Assembly (NCBI RefSeq): GCF_000018205.1
Contig: NC_009881.1
Location: 744,001-808,000 of the forward strand
From: Rickettsia akari str. Hartford
GTDB lineage: Bacteria > Pseudomonadota > Alphaproteobacteria > Rickettsiales > Rickettsiaceae
DNA: 64,000 bases
Direction of reading: 5' to 3'
Shown here in pieces: positions 56,407 to 64,000 of the stretch. Below the pieces are notes generated by a model, which saw only the letters and a list, made by a program, of their open reading frames with translations, ran no database searches and was not told the DNA's origin. Both the position numbers and the translations under genes were made by a program. Position 1 is the first letter of the stretch. Each line of letters starts with the position of its first letter.

Positions 56407-56937
56407 TTAATGCCCTGTTTTATTATAAGGATTGTCATTTGCTACTTTAACATCCACTATTTTTCGTGTATTGTCATCAAAGAAAAAAGTGATTTTAAAC
56501 TCATCTCCTACATTTAAATCTACTTTTGGGTCATAAAGCATAATATGCATACCCCCAGGCTTAAAATCAATGTTAATATTACCAGCAATTAAAAATGGAT
56601 AATCGACTTTTACCATTTTACTAACACCTTGATCATTAATTGTTTGATGAATTTCTATTTCACTTATCTTATCTGAAGATATATTCACTAAATTATAACT
56701 CTTACTTCTACTATTTATTAATGTAAAATACATAGCAGAATTGCTAACTTTACCTTGCACATTTGTTGTAGGTCTTGCCCAAGGCTGTGCAAAGTGAACG
56801 GCTGCTTCTGCAGGTAGTAGATCACCCGACTGATCAGAAGAAGAATTTGTAGAATTAGTATTTTGAGCTGCTTGGTTATCAGCATAGCTTACTGCACAAA
56901 TTAAAGTTATAAAACTAACTAATAAAGTTTTTAGCAT
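56407..56937 (-). CDS. Periplasmic copper chaperone PCu(A)C family
   Basis: 176 residues with a cleavable signal (MLKTLLVSFITLICAVSYA). A Ser/Asn-rich linker is followed by the PCuAC fold: WARPTTNVQGKVSNSAMYFT, then the copper motif H-X10-M-X21-H-X-M, exactly satisfied by EIHQTINDQGVSKM and KPGGMHIML. Such proteins deliver Cu(I) to the CuA site of cytochrome c oxidase. No SCO1 or oxidase gene is adjacent. Separated from uvrC by only a repeat. Confidence 0.9.
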   Translation of the reverse strand: MLKTLLVSFITLICAVSYADNQAAQNTNSTNSSSDQSGDLLPAEAAVHFAQPWARPTTNVQGKVSNSAMYFTLINSRSKSYNLVNISSDKISEIEIHQTINDQGVSKMVKVDYPFLIAGNINIDFKPGGMHIMLYDPKVDLNVGDEFKITFFFDDNTRKIVDVKVANDNPYNKTGH

Positions 56938-56986
56938 AATAGTACCTATAATAAATTAAAATAGGATACTAGCATAAGTTATTTTT

Positions 56987-57517
56987 TTTGCAAAATATTC
57001 TTACGCACCTCTGCATAAAATTGCTCTATTGCATAACGAACTGCGGTTCTTGGTATTTGTGATATATAACGATCCAAAAAATCTATTAACTGTTTTTTAT
57101 CTTTTTTCCTGCTTCACGTAGCATCCAACCTATTGCTTTATTCATTAAATCATGTTTATCGTTTAAGAGTAATTTATTTTCAAAAGTTGTATCTAATTGA
57201 TTATTTTTGATAAAATACCAAGTAGCAACCATAGCTATTCGTCTCTCCCACAGAATTTCCGACTTTGTGAATGTAAACATTATACCATCAATAAGCTCCT
57301 ACAACGTGATGAGCTGATTCACCCACTAAATTCCAATTATTTACGTATTTTATAAGTAATAAGTCTGCTTAAATCCTACACATCTAAATTATAATAACTT
57401 TTATCTATTTTACGTAAAGTCGGCACGGTAACACCAATAAACCTATCATGCTCGACATACTCTCCTTCCTGAGTGTTAAAAAACAGCGTTCTACGTTCCA
57501 CAGGAATAATAGCATTC
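56987..57517 (-). pseudogene. AlkD-like DNA glycosylase (DNA alkylation repair), broken
   Basis: Pieces in order on the minus strand: IIPVERRTLFFNTQEGEYVE and HDRFIGVTVPTLRKIDKSYY (N-terminal F-F-x-T-x-x-G-x-Y ... G-V-x-V-P-x-x-R), then NNWNLVGESAHHVVGAYLM, SEILWERRIAMVATWYFIKN and NKAIGWMLREAGKK. After a shift near 57100 come KKQLIDFLDRYISQIPRTAV and RYAIEQFYAEVRKNIL. The key motif K-A-x-G-W-x-L-R-E is intact but several stops and shifts break the gene. AlkD removes alkylated purines. Confidence 0.7.
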
Positions 57518-58030
57518 TCAAGTCAAATATTTCAAACTTGTTGTAAATTTTCTTTCATGTTCAATAAGCCATTTTTGACGATCTAGCCCTGAGCCATATC
57601 CGCCAAGCTCGCCGTTATTATTGATGCTGCGGTGACAAGGAATAATTATAGCAAATTTATTTGCTCCGTTAGCATTTACAACGGTTCTATAAGCTCTTTC
57701 CATACATATTAATTTAACTTGAGTAAAGTAACTTCGTGTTTCATCGTAAGGTACATTCATTAGCTCTTGCCGTACTAATGTTTGAAATGCGCTTCCTAAA
57801 AGATAGATAGGAGTATTAAATTTAAGTACAATTTTAACTCCTCTTCAATTGATAGAATAGGTTTAGTACGATCTGCAGTAATAGCTGATTTTACGTTAAT
57901 TTTAAGTCTTTTAATTTTATGCTCTTAATTCTTTATTTTCAACAAAATCGATCCAATAAAGATTCTCTTCATCACTAATTGACAACATTAAACCAAGAGG
58001 CGTGTCAAGCCAAGCTGATTTTAAACTCAT
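57518..58030 (-). pseudogene. Methylated-DNA-protein-cysteine methyltransferase, broken
   Basis: ATG 58030 reads MSLKSAWLDTPLGLMLSISD and ENLYWIDFVENKELRA, then stops. KRLKINVKSAITADRTKPIL and SIEEELKLYL follow in another frame, then KFNTPIYLLGSAFQTLVRQE. The last 80 codons are open (57518-57760) and hold the active site IIIPCHRSINNNGELGGYGS and WLIEHE. The acceptor Cys in PCHR remains, but at least two shifts upstream break the protein. Adjacent to the AlkD-like remnant, so a whole alkylation-repair pair has been lost here. Confidence 0.75.
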
Positions 58031-58139
58031 TTTTTACCCTAAATATGATTTCTTAGTATTACACTTCAGCTATTGATTTTGTGATTTAACAATCTTAATA
58101 TTTCTTTAACCAACAATTTATAGGTTATAGGTAATTAAA

Positions 58140-58701
58140 ACGGATAGCATAGTAACTATAACTCAATTTAGCAAACACTCATCTATAGATCCACAAAATG
58201 CTGGCACTATAGCTATACATGAAGAAAAAGACGGCGGTGTAATAGACCAGATAAAACCGGTAAAATTACTACCGAAGAATTTCGTATAGATTCGTATAGC
58301 AATGAATGAATTAATTGAAGAAGCAGGCGATACACCTATTACAAATCTTGAAACATTTGATAAATGCTGGAATACTATGTGCATAGTAGAACCTGAAAAA
58401 CTAGTAGAGCTATATAATTTACAACAGACGCATGCATTTCATATCCATATTGTAGGCGGTACAAACGAATTACAGCATAATTATATTCAGCAAGAAATAC
58501 AAAAAGACTCGATTAAACCTGATATTTCTTATACACTTTCATATGAACTCGGTACATTAGATAAGAAAAAATTAGAACATTATACAGAAAATGCTTAATT
58601 ATGAGCCGATATGGCACACTGCTAATCAAAATGATGATGACCAAAACGCTTTAGACATATCAGGAAAATATTACGATAATACGACTACAGATATTATATA
58701 A
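58140..58701 (+). pseudogene. Rickettsia hypothetical gene, broken
   Basis: Reads IVTITQFSKHSSIDPQNAGT and EEKDGGVIDQIKPVKLLPKN. After a stop the open part 58302-58598 follows (MNELIEEAGDTPITNLETFD, IVEPEKLVELYNLQQTHAFH), then in a shifted frame NYEPIWHTANQNDDDQNALD to a TAA at 58699. Acidic and without recognised domain. 58031-58139 shows nothing. Confidence 0.45.
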
Positions 58702-58800
58702 ATATTGATGCCTCTAAAATTCTACAATAGCGAATTATGCAATAATTCGCTATTTGTTTGATTTATGTGTTTATCTTTTATCAACTATATAAAATATAGC

Positions 58801-59820
58801 TTATGACAAAATACAATAGTTATTTCCTATAACTTTTTCTAGAGATCCAATATTCTCATCTTTTTCTAAAAGTTCGTCGTAATATCCTGTTTCTATAGAA
58901 TATGGCTTAAGGCAACTTAGAATATGTAATATTATTTCAGTAGATAAGTGCGCAATATGTACTTCACCTTTTATAAGTTCAGTCTCATATTTTATTACTT
59001 TACATACCCCTGCTACAGCTAAAGGATTTTCCTTAACAAAATTACTTAAGGTTGATAATAGAAAGAAAATATCTGTTACATCTTCGTACTCTCTTAAATA
59101 ATCTATTAGTAACTGCTTGTCAGCAATTTGATAAAATTTTAAAGCTACTAAATTTTTAATATTTAAATTTATATTTTTAGCCTCAAGAGAAAAACCGTTA
59201 ATTAAAAATAAAGATAATTTTTACTAATTCTCTGTTTAAGCAAATAATTTCCTCTACTTCTTCCGGTTCTTCTGTGCGTATATCCCATAACTATCGGTTT
59301 AGTATAAGAGTAGTAAGAGAATAATTAGTTTGTAGAGCTTCTATGAAAAAATTTATCCATTCAGGGCTAACGATTCTTCTTGCAAGTCTAAGATACGTTA
59401 AAGTATTATTTGTTTCTAATGCTTCTGCAAGAAATTCTGCTCCTTTATCACATATAGCCCACTCATCGCCCCAATGACAATCGCTACCTAGGTCAAGATA
59501 TATAAGAGATTTATTTACCTTTAACACTTCAGCTATTGCTTTAGCTCCTATCACACCTACTTTGCTATGGTAAACACTAAGATACTTTAATGTATCATTA
59601 AATGCTAAAGCTTTACCAATCGGTTCAATTGCTCTAGGATGTAAATAATGATTGCTGCTTAAATCAAATGAAATAAGCTTAGAGTTTTGTTGTAAAAATT
59701 CTGCAATGAATTTTAATCCATCACTTTGTATAAAAGCACTCTCTAGAATAAGGCAAGTAAGCGTAGAACTAATTTTGCTACCAAAAGTTAATATATTAAG
59801 AATATATTTTTGCTAAATTT
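58801..59820 (-). pseudogene. Leucine-rich-repeat (RNase-inhibitor type) gene, broken
   Basis: LRR units are clear: SSTLTCLILESAFIQSDGLK, LKFIAEFLQQNSKLISFDLS, IGAKAIAEVLKVNKSLIYLD and GAEFLAEALETNNTLTYLRL. After a TAG at 59291 the frame continues as LWDIRTEEPEEVEEIICLNR. A shift near 59190 then leads to a C-terminal helical part (YLREYEDVTDIFFLLSTLSN, STEIILHILSCLKPYSIETG) ending at 58801. No start codon is found beyond 59820. LRR proteins of this kind in intracellular bacteria often act in the host, but that is inference. Confidence 0.65.
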
Positions 59821-59848
59821 CAAAAAACTCTAAAAACCTTATAGGAAC

Positions 59849-59923
59849 TGGTGGAGATAAAGGGAATCGAACCCTTGACCCTCTGCGTGCAAAGCAGATG
59901 CTCTACCCCTGAGCTACATCCCC
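59849..59923 (-). tRNA. tRNA-Ala (TGC)
   Basis: 75 nt on the minus strand. Starts GGGGATGTAGCTCAGGGGTA, anticodon loop TTTGCAC (TGC) in a TCTGC/GCAGA stem, T-arm AAGGGTTCGATTCCCTT, ends CCACCA with CCA encoded. Acceptor mismatch-tolerant but plausible. Confidence 0.93.
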
Positions 59924-59955
59924 GATTATATAGAAGATATATTGTTTATAAGTAA

Positions 59956-60171
59956 TTAAGATAAGTTTTTAACTAATCCCCAAGGTAATGGTTGACCGCT
60001 ACTTCCTACGACTAAATCCCCGGAAGATTCATATTCAGCCGCTAGAAAGGAATTGCGATCAGCAATAAGCTTTACAGGTTTAATTTTCTGACCGTTATGA
60101 AAATACTCTTTAGCCTGTTCCCTAGAAGTTGGGTTGTTTTTGGAAGCGGTTTTTGCTTTAGCTTTAGACAT
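59956..60171 (-). CDS. Small conserved-looking basic protein, unknown
   Basis: 71 residues from ATG 60171: MSKAKAKTASKNNPTSREQA, then KPVKLIADRNSFLAAEYESS and a C-terminal PLPWGLVKNLS. Open, ATG-started and with a balanced codon pattern, between tRNA-Ala and an ankyrin gene. A basic N-terminus suggests nucleic-acid contact, but no motif supports it. I do not recognise the family. Confidence 0.5.
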   Translation of the reverse strand: MSKAKAKTASKNNPTSREQAKEYFHNGQKIKPVKLIADRNSFLAAEYESSGDLVVGSSGQPLPWGLVKNLS

Positions 60172-60298
60172 ACACTATTAACTTTTTCTTAAACTCGTGA
60201 AGAATATACAACTTTTTCCTACACCTGTCAATAACTACCGTCTCGTAATATCTCAGAAAATTATTATTCTGCCATTATTATTCACCTTCACCGACTAA

Positions 60299-60943
60299 CT
60301 ATACTTTAAATTCTGCTATTTCTGATATCGTTTTTCCGTCATATATACTAAACACTACTCATCTAAATTCTAATGTTGCATTAATTGATAATAACAGTTT
60401 ACGTATTTCATCATCCGTAATATTTTCAGAAGTATATCGAACGTTTTTAGCAACCGCATGTAAAGGTGTTACTCTGGATTTGCTTTGATAAACTGCAGAG
60501 CATTGCTCAAGTAATAGTTTTTCTGCATTCAAGTACTTACCGCTTACAGCTTCATATAAAGGTGGTCCTAGCAAAGCTCGCTCGTAACCGTTTACTGCAG
60601 TTCCTTTTGCTATTAGATATTCTGCCACTTCATAATGTCCATAACGTGCAACCGTATTTAAAGGAGTGTCCTTTTTACTATGCATATTAACATTTGCTTT
60701 TCTTTCTTCAACTAACCATGCAGCAACTTTTACTGCATTATTTGAAGATTCTGAAAATAATGCAGTAGTAGATATTGTTCGTAATTTATTTAAACCTTTT
60801 ATTACATATGCTCTATCAAGAGAGATAGCTTCTTTTAAAACAGCTTCATAACCAAATTGTGCTACATAAGATGTTGTATCTTTTACTATACTATTTGACT
60901 TTAGCAATACAGTTCAATTGAGGCTTAATAGTGCTTTTATCAT
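60299..60943 (-). pseudogene. Ankyrin-repeat gene with two in-frame TGA codons
   Basis: One frame of 215 codons. ATG 60943 reads MIKALLSLN then TGA; the main part (182 codons to 60359) could start at TTG 60907 and ends in a second TGA after ATLEFR. The frame then continues VVFSIYDGKTISEIAEFKV to TAG at 60299. Ankyrin repeats: KDTPLNTVARYGHYEVAEYL and GPPLYEAVSGKYLNAEKLLL, then SRVTPLHAVAKNVRYT. No frameshift. The middle could still be expressed as a short protein, so this call is not certain. Confidence 0.55.
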
Positions 60944-60989
60944 ATTCTATTTATTTATAATTTTGTATAAAGAAATTACTCGTTAACTA

Positions 60990-61260
60990 AATTTATCTAA
61001 CTTTAAATATCCGGATGCGTATTGCTGTAGAACGCTAGCAACAAGAGTTTGATAAGGTATTCCTTCTTGTGCTGCCACTCTTTTTTATATGCTGCAAATC
61101 ATGTAACGACAATCTAATATTAATTCTTTCTGATTTTTAAAAAAATTAGCAGCTGCAATTTTAGCTATCTCCTTTTGCTTATTTAGCTCTTCTTCAGGTA
61201 GTTTTACAAGTTCACCTTTTTCAAAATAATCTAATATTTCTTGCTCTTCCTCTGTTATTT
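60990..61260 (-). pseudogene. CopG/BrnA-like antitoxin, broken
   Basis: Minus strand: TEEEQEILDYFEKGELVKLP, EEELNKQKEIAKIAAANFFK, then in a shifted frame KSERINIRLSLHDLQHIKK (ribbon-helix-helix), then back to KRVAAQEGIPYQTLVASVLQ and QYASGYLKLDKFS. Two compensating shifts in the RHH region and no start codon. No toxin gene is next to it. Confidence 0.6.
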
Positions 61261-61368
61261 ATATTGCTTAATAGTTTTTACATTTAACTTTAAATTTATT
61301 AGTACTTAAATGTGATTTTAAAAGAATTACTGACCTCTCGGTGTCATGGCTCGCGTGGTGCGGTTTTC

Positions 61369-61433
61369 CGTCATTGCGAGAAGCATGACGCATTAATTCG
61401 ACGAAGCAATCCCTACGGTCGTTCGCAATGACG
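61369..61433. repeat. Palindromic repeat, family C (short)
   Basis: CGTCATTGCGAGAAGCATGA head and GGTCGTTCGCAATGACGATG tail. Scraps of families A and B follow to 61545 (GTTTAGCTAGGAATGACATT, GTGGTGACACAG). They fill the region downstream of secA. Confidence 0.6.
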
Positions 61434-61548
61434 ATGAAACCGACCCATGACGGGTTTAGCTAGGAATGACATTGAACGCTTTGCTTGAGCTATGCAACAA
61501 GACTAATCAAGCCACGTGGTGACACAGTGGATTTTACCGCCTTTTCAT

Positions 61549-64000
61549 CTACTCATGTGCACCATGACAGTATTTGTATTTCTTACCTGAACTGCATGGG
61601 CATAGCTCATTACGAGATACCCTACCCCAACTAGTAGGATCATCAGGGTTTCTATCTTTTGGGTCAATGCGTGATACGACAGGTTTAAGGTGAGTCTCAA
61701 GGCTACTTCCTGCATTATATTTACTAAATGCTGGATCTTCACGACTCTCACGCATATTGTTCTGAAGTTTTTTACGCTCAAGCGAAACATCTTCTTTTTG
61801 AACATGTTTTAAGTCGATATGGAAGTGATACACTGCTTGAATAAATAATTCTTTTAAATTATTAAGCATCTGCTCGAATAAGTTAAATGCTTCTCTTTTA
61901 TACTCACTAAGAGGGTCTTTTTGAGCATAAGCTCGAAGAGATATGCCCTGTCTTAAATGATCTAAGCTATATAAATGATCTTTCCAAACTTGATCGAGAG
62001 TAGTGAGTAAAATATATTTCACGGCATTATGCATTAACTCGCTACTATATGCTTCTTCTTTTGACTTATATACATCATGAGCCATTTGTATAACAATCTT
62101 TGTGATTTCTTCTTCCGTTACATCACTTTTACTTACTAAATTATGATCAAATTTTATAGCAAAGACACGATGTAATTCTACGCTTAAATTTTCTATATCC
62201 CAATCTTCTCTATAAGAGCCTACAGGCATAAAAGCTAATACTATCTTTTTAGCGAGTTCCTCAGTAGTACTATTTAAGAAACCATAACTATCTTTAGATT
62301 TAATAATTTCAGTACGTTGCTCGTATATTATTTTACGTTGGTCATTCATTACATCATCAAAACGTAATAAATTTTTACGCATCTCGTAGTTATATCCTTC
62401 CACTTTTTGCTGCGCTTTCTCAAGTGAACGACTAATCATCGGATGCTGGATAGCCTCTCCGTCTTTCAATCCAAGTGTTCTAAGGACTCCTGATATACGA
62501 TCTGATGCAAAAATACGCATTAAATCATCATCAAGCGATAGGAAAAACTTAGTTTTTCCTGGATCACCCTGTCTACCCGATCTTCCTCTTAGCTGGTTAT
62601 CTATCCTACGGCTTTCATGCCTTTCCGTACCTATCACAAATAACCCACCCGCTTCAATAACCTGCTTTTTTTCTTCGGCAATTTGAGCTTTTATTTCATC
62701 TATTTTAGCTGCATAATTATGATCTTTATCCAGATGCTCTATTAGCATTTCAGGATTACCGCCAAGCATAATATCAGTGCCTCGTCCTGCCATATTGGTT
62801 GCAATCGTTACAGCTTTAAACCTACCGGCTTGAGCAATAATACATGCTTCCTGCTCATGGAACTTAGCATTTAATACTTTATGAGGGATTTTTTCTGCAT
62901 TTAAAACGCTTGAAAGTTCTTCTGACTTTTCTATGCTTATCGTACCGACAAGTATAGGCTGACCACGATCGTAACAATCCTTAATCAGCTTTAAGATAGC
63001 ATCATATTTTTCTTTTTTACTGCCGTAAATTTCATCATCAAGGTCAAGCCTTGTAACTTTATTATGAGTTGGGACTGCAACCACATCGAGATTATATATA
63101 TCTTTTAATTCCGGTGCTTCAGTCATAGCCGTACCTGTCATACCAGATAATTTAGGATAATTACGAAAATAATTTTGGAAAGTAACGGAGGCTAAAGTTT
63201 GATTCTCATTTTGAATTTTCACATTTTCTTTTGCTTCTAATGCTTGATGTAAGCCTTCCGAATATCTACGTCCTTCCATTACACGACCGGTAAATTCGTC
63301 TATAATCATTACTTTACCTTCACGCACCAAATAATCTACATCAACAGTAAACATATTATGAGCTCTTAAGGCTTGGTTAACGTAATGTACTAAAGTTAAA
63401 TTCTCAAAATCATATAAACCAGTATCAGGTTTTATAATACCCTCTTTACTTAAAAGCGATTCTATATGCGTAATGCCTGTTTCCGTTAGGTTAATAGTTT
63501 TTAATTTTTCGTCTTTTTCAAAATCATTTATATTAAGCAGACGTACAATTTTATCAATTTTACCGTATAATTCTGAATTATCATTAACCGGACCTGAAAT
63601 AACAAGCGGCGTTCTTGCTTCATCTATCAAAATCGAATCAACCTCATCAATGATAGCAAAATTAAAAGGACGAAGTACCCGCTCCTGCAAGCTATACTTC
63701 ATATTATCTCTCAGATAATCGAAACCGAGTTCATTATTTGTTGCATGAGTAATATCGGCATTATAGGCGGCTCTTTTTGCTTCATCTGGCATACCGGCAA
63801 CAATACATCCAACTGATAAACCTAAAAAATTGTAAATTTTACCCATGGCAGCAGAATCACGTCTTGCCAAATAATCATTCACGGTTACAACATGTACGCC
63901 TTTTCCGGTTAAAGCATTTAAGTAAGCAGGAAGCGTTGCAACTAAGGTCTTACCCTCGCCGGTACGCATTTCGGTAATCATGCCTCGATGTAATATAAGC
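61549..64000 (-). CDS. secA: Protein translocase subunit SecA, 5' end outside the window
   Basis: 816 visible codons; the frame is open through 64000, beginning [20 protein letters not shown] (Walker A, roughly residue 85 onward of full SecA). Also visible: [20 protein letters not shown], Walker [40 protein letters not shown] and [20 protein letters not shown]. The C-terminal SecB/lipid-binding zinc site is [17 protein letters not shown]. Motor ATPase that drives preproteins through SecYEG. Ends with palindromic repeats behind it. Confidence 0.97.
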   Translation of the reverse strand, partial: LILHRGMITEMRTGEGKTLVATLPAYLNALTGKGVHVVTVNDYLARRDSAAMGKIYNFLGLSVGCIVAGMPDEAKRAAYNADITHATNNELGFDYLRDNMKYSLQERVLRPFNFAIIDEVDSILIDEARTPLVISGPVNDNSELYGKIDKIVRLLNINDFEKDEKLKTINLTETGITHIESLLSKEGIIKPDTGLYDFENLTLVHYVNQALRAHNMFTVDVDYLVREGKVMIIDEFTGRVMEGRRYSEGLHQALEAKENVKIQNENQTLASVTFQNYFRNYPKLSGMTGTAMTEAPELKDIYNLDVVAVPTHNKVTRLDLDDEIYGSKKEKYDAILKLIKDCYDRGQPILVGTISIEKSEELSSVLNAEKIPHKVLNAKFHEQEACIIAQAGRFKAVTIATNMAGRGTDIMLGGNPEMLIEHLDKDHNYAAKIDEIKAQIAEEKKQVIEAGGLFVIGTERHESRRIDNQLRGRSGRQGDPGKTKFFLSLDDDLMRIFASDRISGVLRTLGLKDGEAIQHPMISRSLEKAQQKVEGYNYEMRKNLLRFDDVMNDQRKIIYEQRTEIIKSKDSYGFLNSTTEELAKKIVLAFMPVGSYREDWDIENLSVELHRVFAIKFDHNLVSKSDVTEEEITKIVIQMAHDVYKSKEEAYSSELMHNAVKYILLTTLDQVWKDHLYSLDHLRQGISLRAYAQKDPLSEYKREAFNLFEQMLNNLKELFIQAVYHFHIDLKHVQKEDVSLERKKLQNNMRESREDPAFSKYNAGSSLETHLKPVVSRIDPKDRNPDDPTSWGRVSRNELCPCSSGKKYKYCHGAHE

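Noticed and set aside
1..64000. CRISPR array
   Set aside because: The dispersed repeats are palindromic single copies hundreds to thousands of bases apart, without regular spacers or cas genes.

Overview
The window is an AT-rich alphaproteobacterial chromosome segment that I assign to Rickettsia, most likely a spotted-fever-group or transitional species. The reasons are the gene set (fni, lpdA, an alpha-2-macroglobulin-like giant protein, UvrC, MraZ/RsmH/FtsL/FtsI), dozens of decayed genes, and many Rickettsia-type palindromic repeats, some of them inside coding sequence. No species name can be given from this window alone.

Layout. 1-5.7 kb: tail of an RMD1/DUF155 protein, RNase D, a broken 5-formyl-THF cyclo-ligase, lpdA and a methyltransferase. 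5.1-8.0 kb: a lytic transglycosylase with a small secreted partner, then degraded Rickettsia-specific genes. 8.0-9.7 kb: a compact operon rpmJ-yebC-glmU-like behind a good -35/-10 pair. 10.1-15.1 kb: tRNA-Ser, fni, and a pseudogene patch (acetyltransferases, an aminoglycoside-kinase-like piece, a cyclase, an ankyrin piece) ending at tRNA-Ala(GGC). 15.3-19.0 kb: clpP, rpsA, cmk and tRNA-Val(GAC). 19.0-25.9 kb: an accessory island between tRNA-Val and tRNA-Arg built only of remnants (Tn5-like, IS256 and IS200 transposases, conjugation gene traD, symporters, an amine oxidase, a comF-like piece). 27.0-35.0 kb: the 1893-residue macroglobulin-like protein and a fused beta-oxidation enzyme. 35.2-42.3 kb: comF remnant, a broken Rickettsia-specific gene, a UbiH-type hydroxylase with an orphan MnhF-like protein, an NtrX-type regulator and a pentapeptide-repeat lipoprotein. 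42.6-45.0 kb: coiled-coil and ankyrin genes. 45.1-51.7 kb: a cell-wall block on the minus strand (mraZ-rsmH-ftsL-ftsI, then mreD-mrdA). 52.2-56.9 kb: a sodium:solute symporter, a broken toxin-antitoxin pair, uvrC and a PCuAC-type copper chaperone. 57.0-61.3 kb: remnants of two alkylation-repair genes, LRR and ankyrin genes, tRNA-Ala(TGC), and a CopG-like antitoxin remnant. 61.5-64.0 kb: secA, whose 5' end lies outside the window.

Three themes stand out. First, at least four families of dispersed palindromic repeats fill spacers and also supply coding sequence: an internal peptide in UvrC, the C-termini of a symporter, PBP2 and FtsL, and an N-terminus. Second, many pseudogenes keep one reading frame over their whole length and are broken mainly by TAG/TGA/TAA codons. 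Third, the tRNA-flanked island looks like the residue of a conjugative element of the Rickettsiales amplified genetic element type. I found no convincing new multi-gene system. The least explained items are the repeat-derived protein termini, a four-fold 10-bp-periodic TGG repeat in front of mraZ, and a perfect hairpin abutting tRNA-Val.
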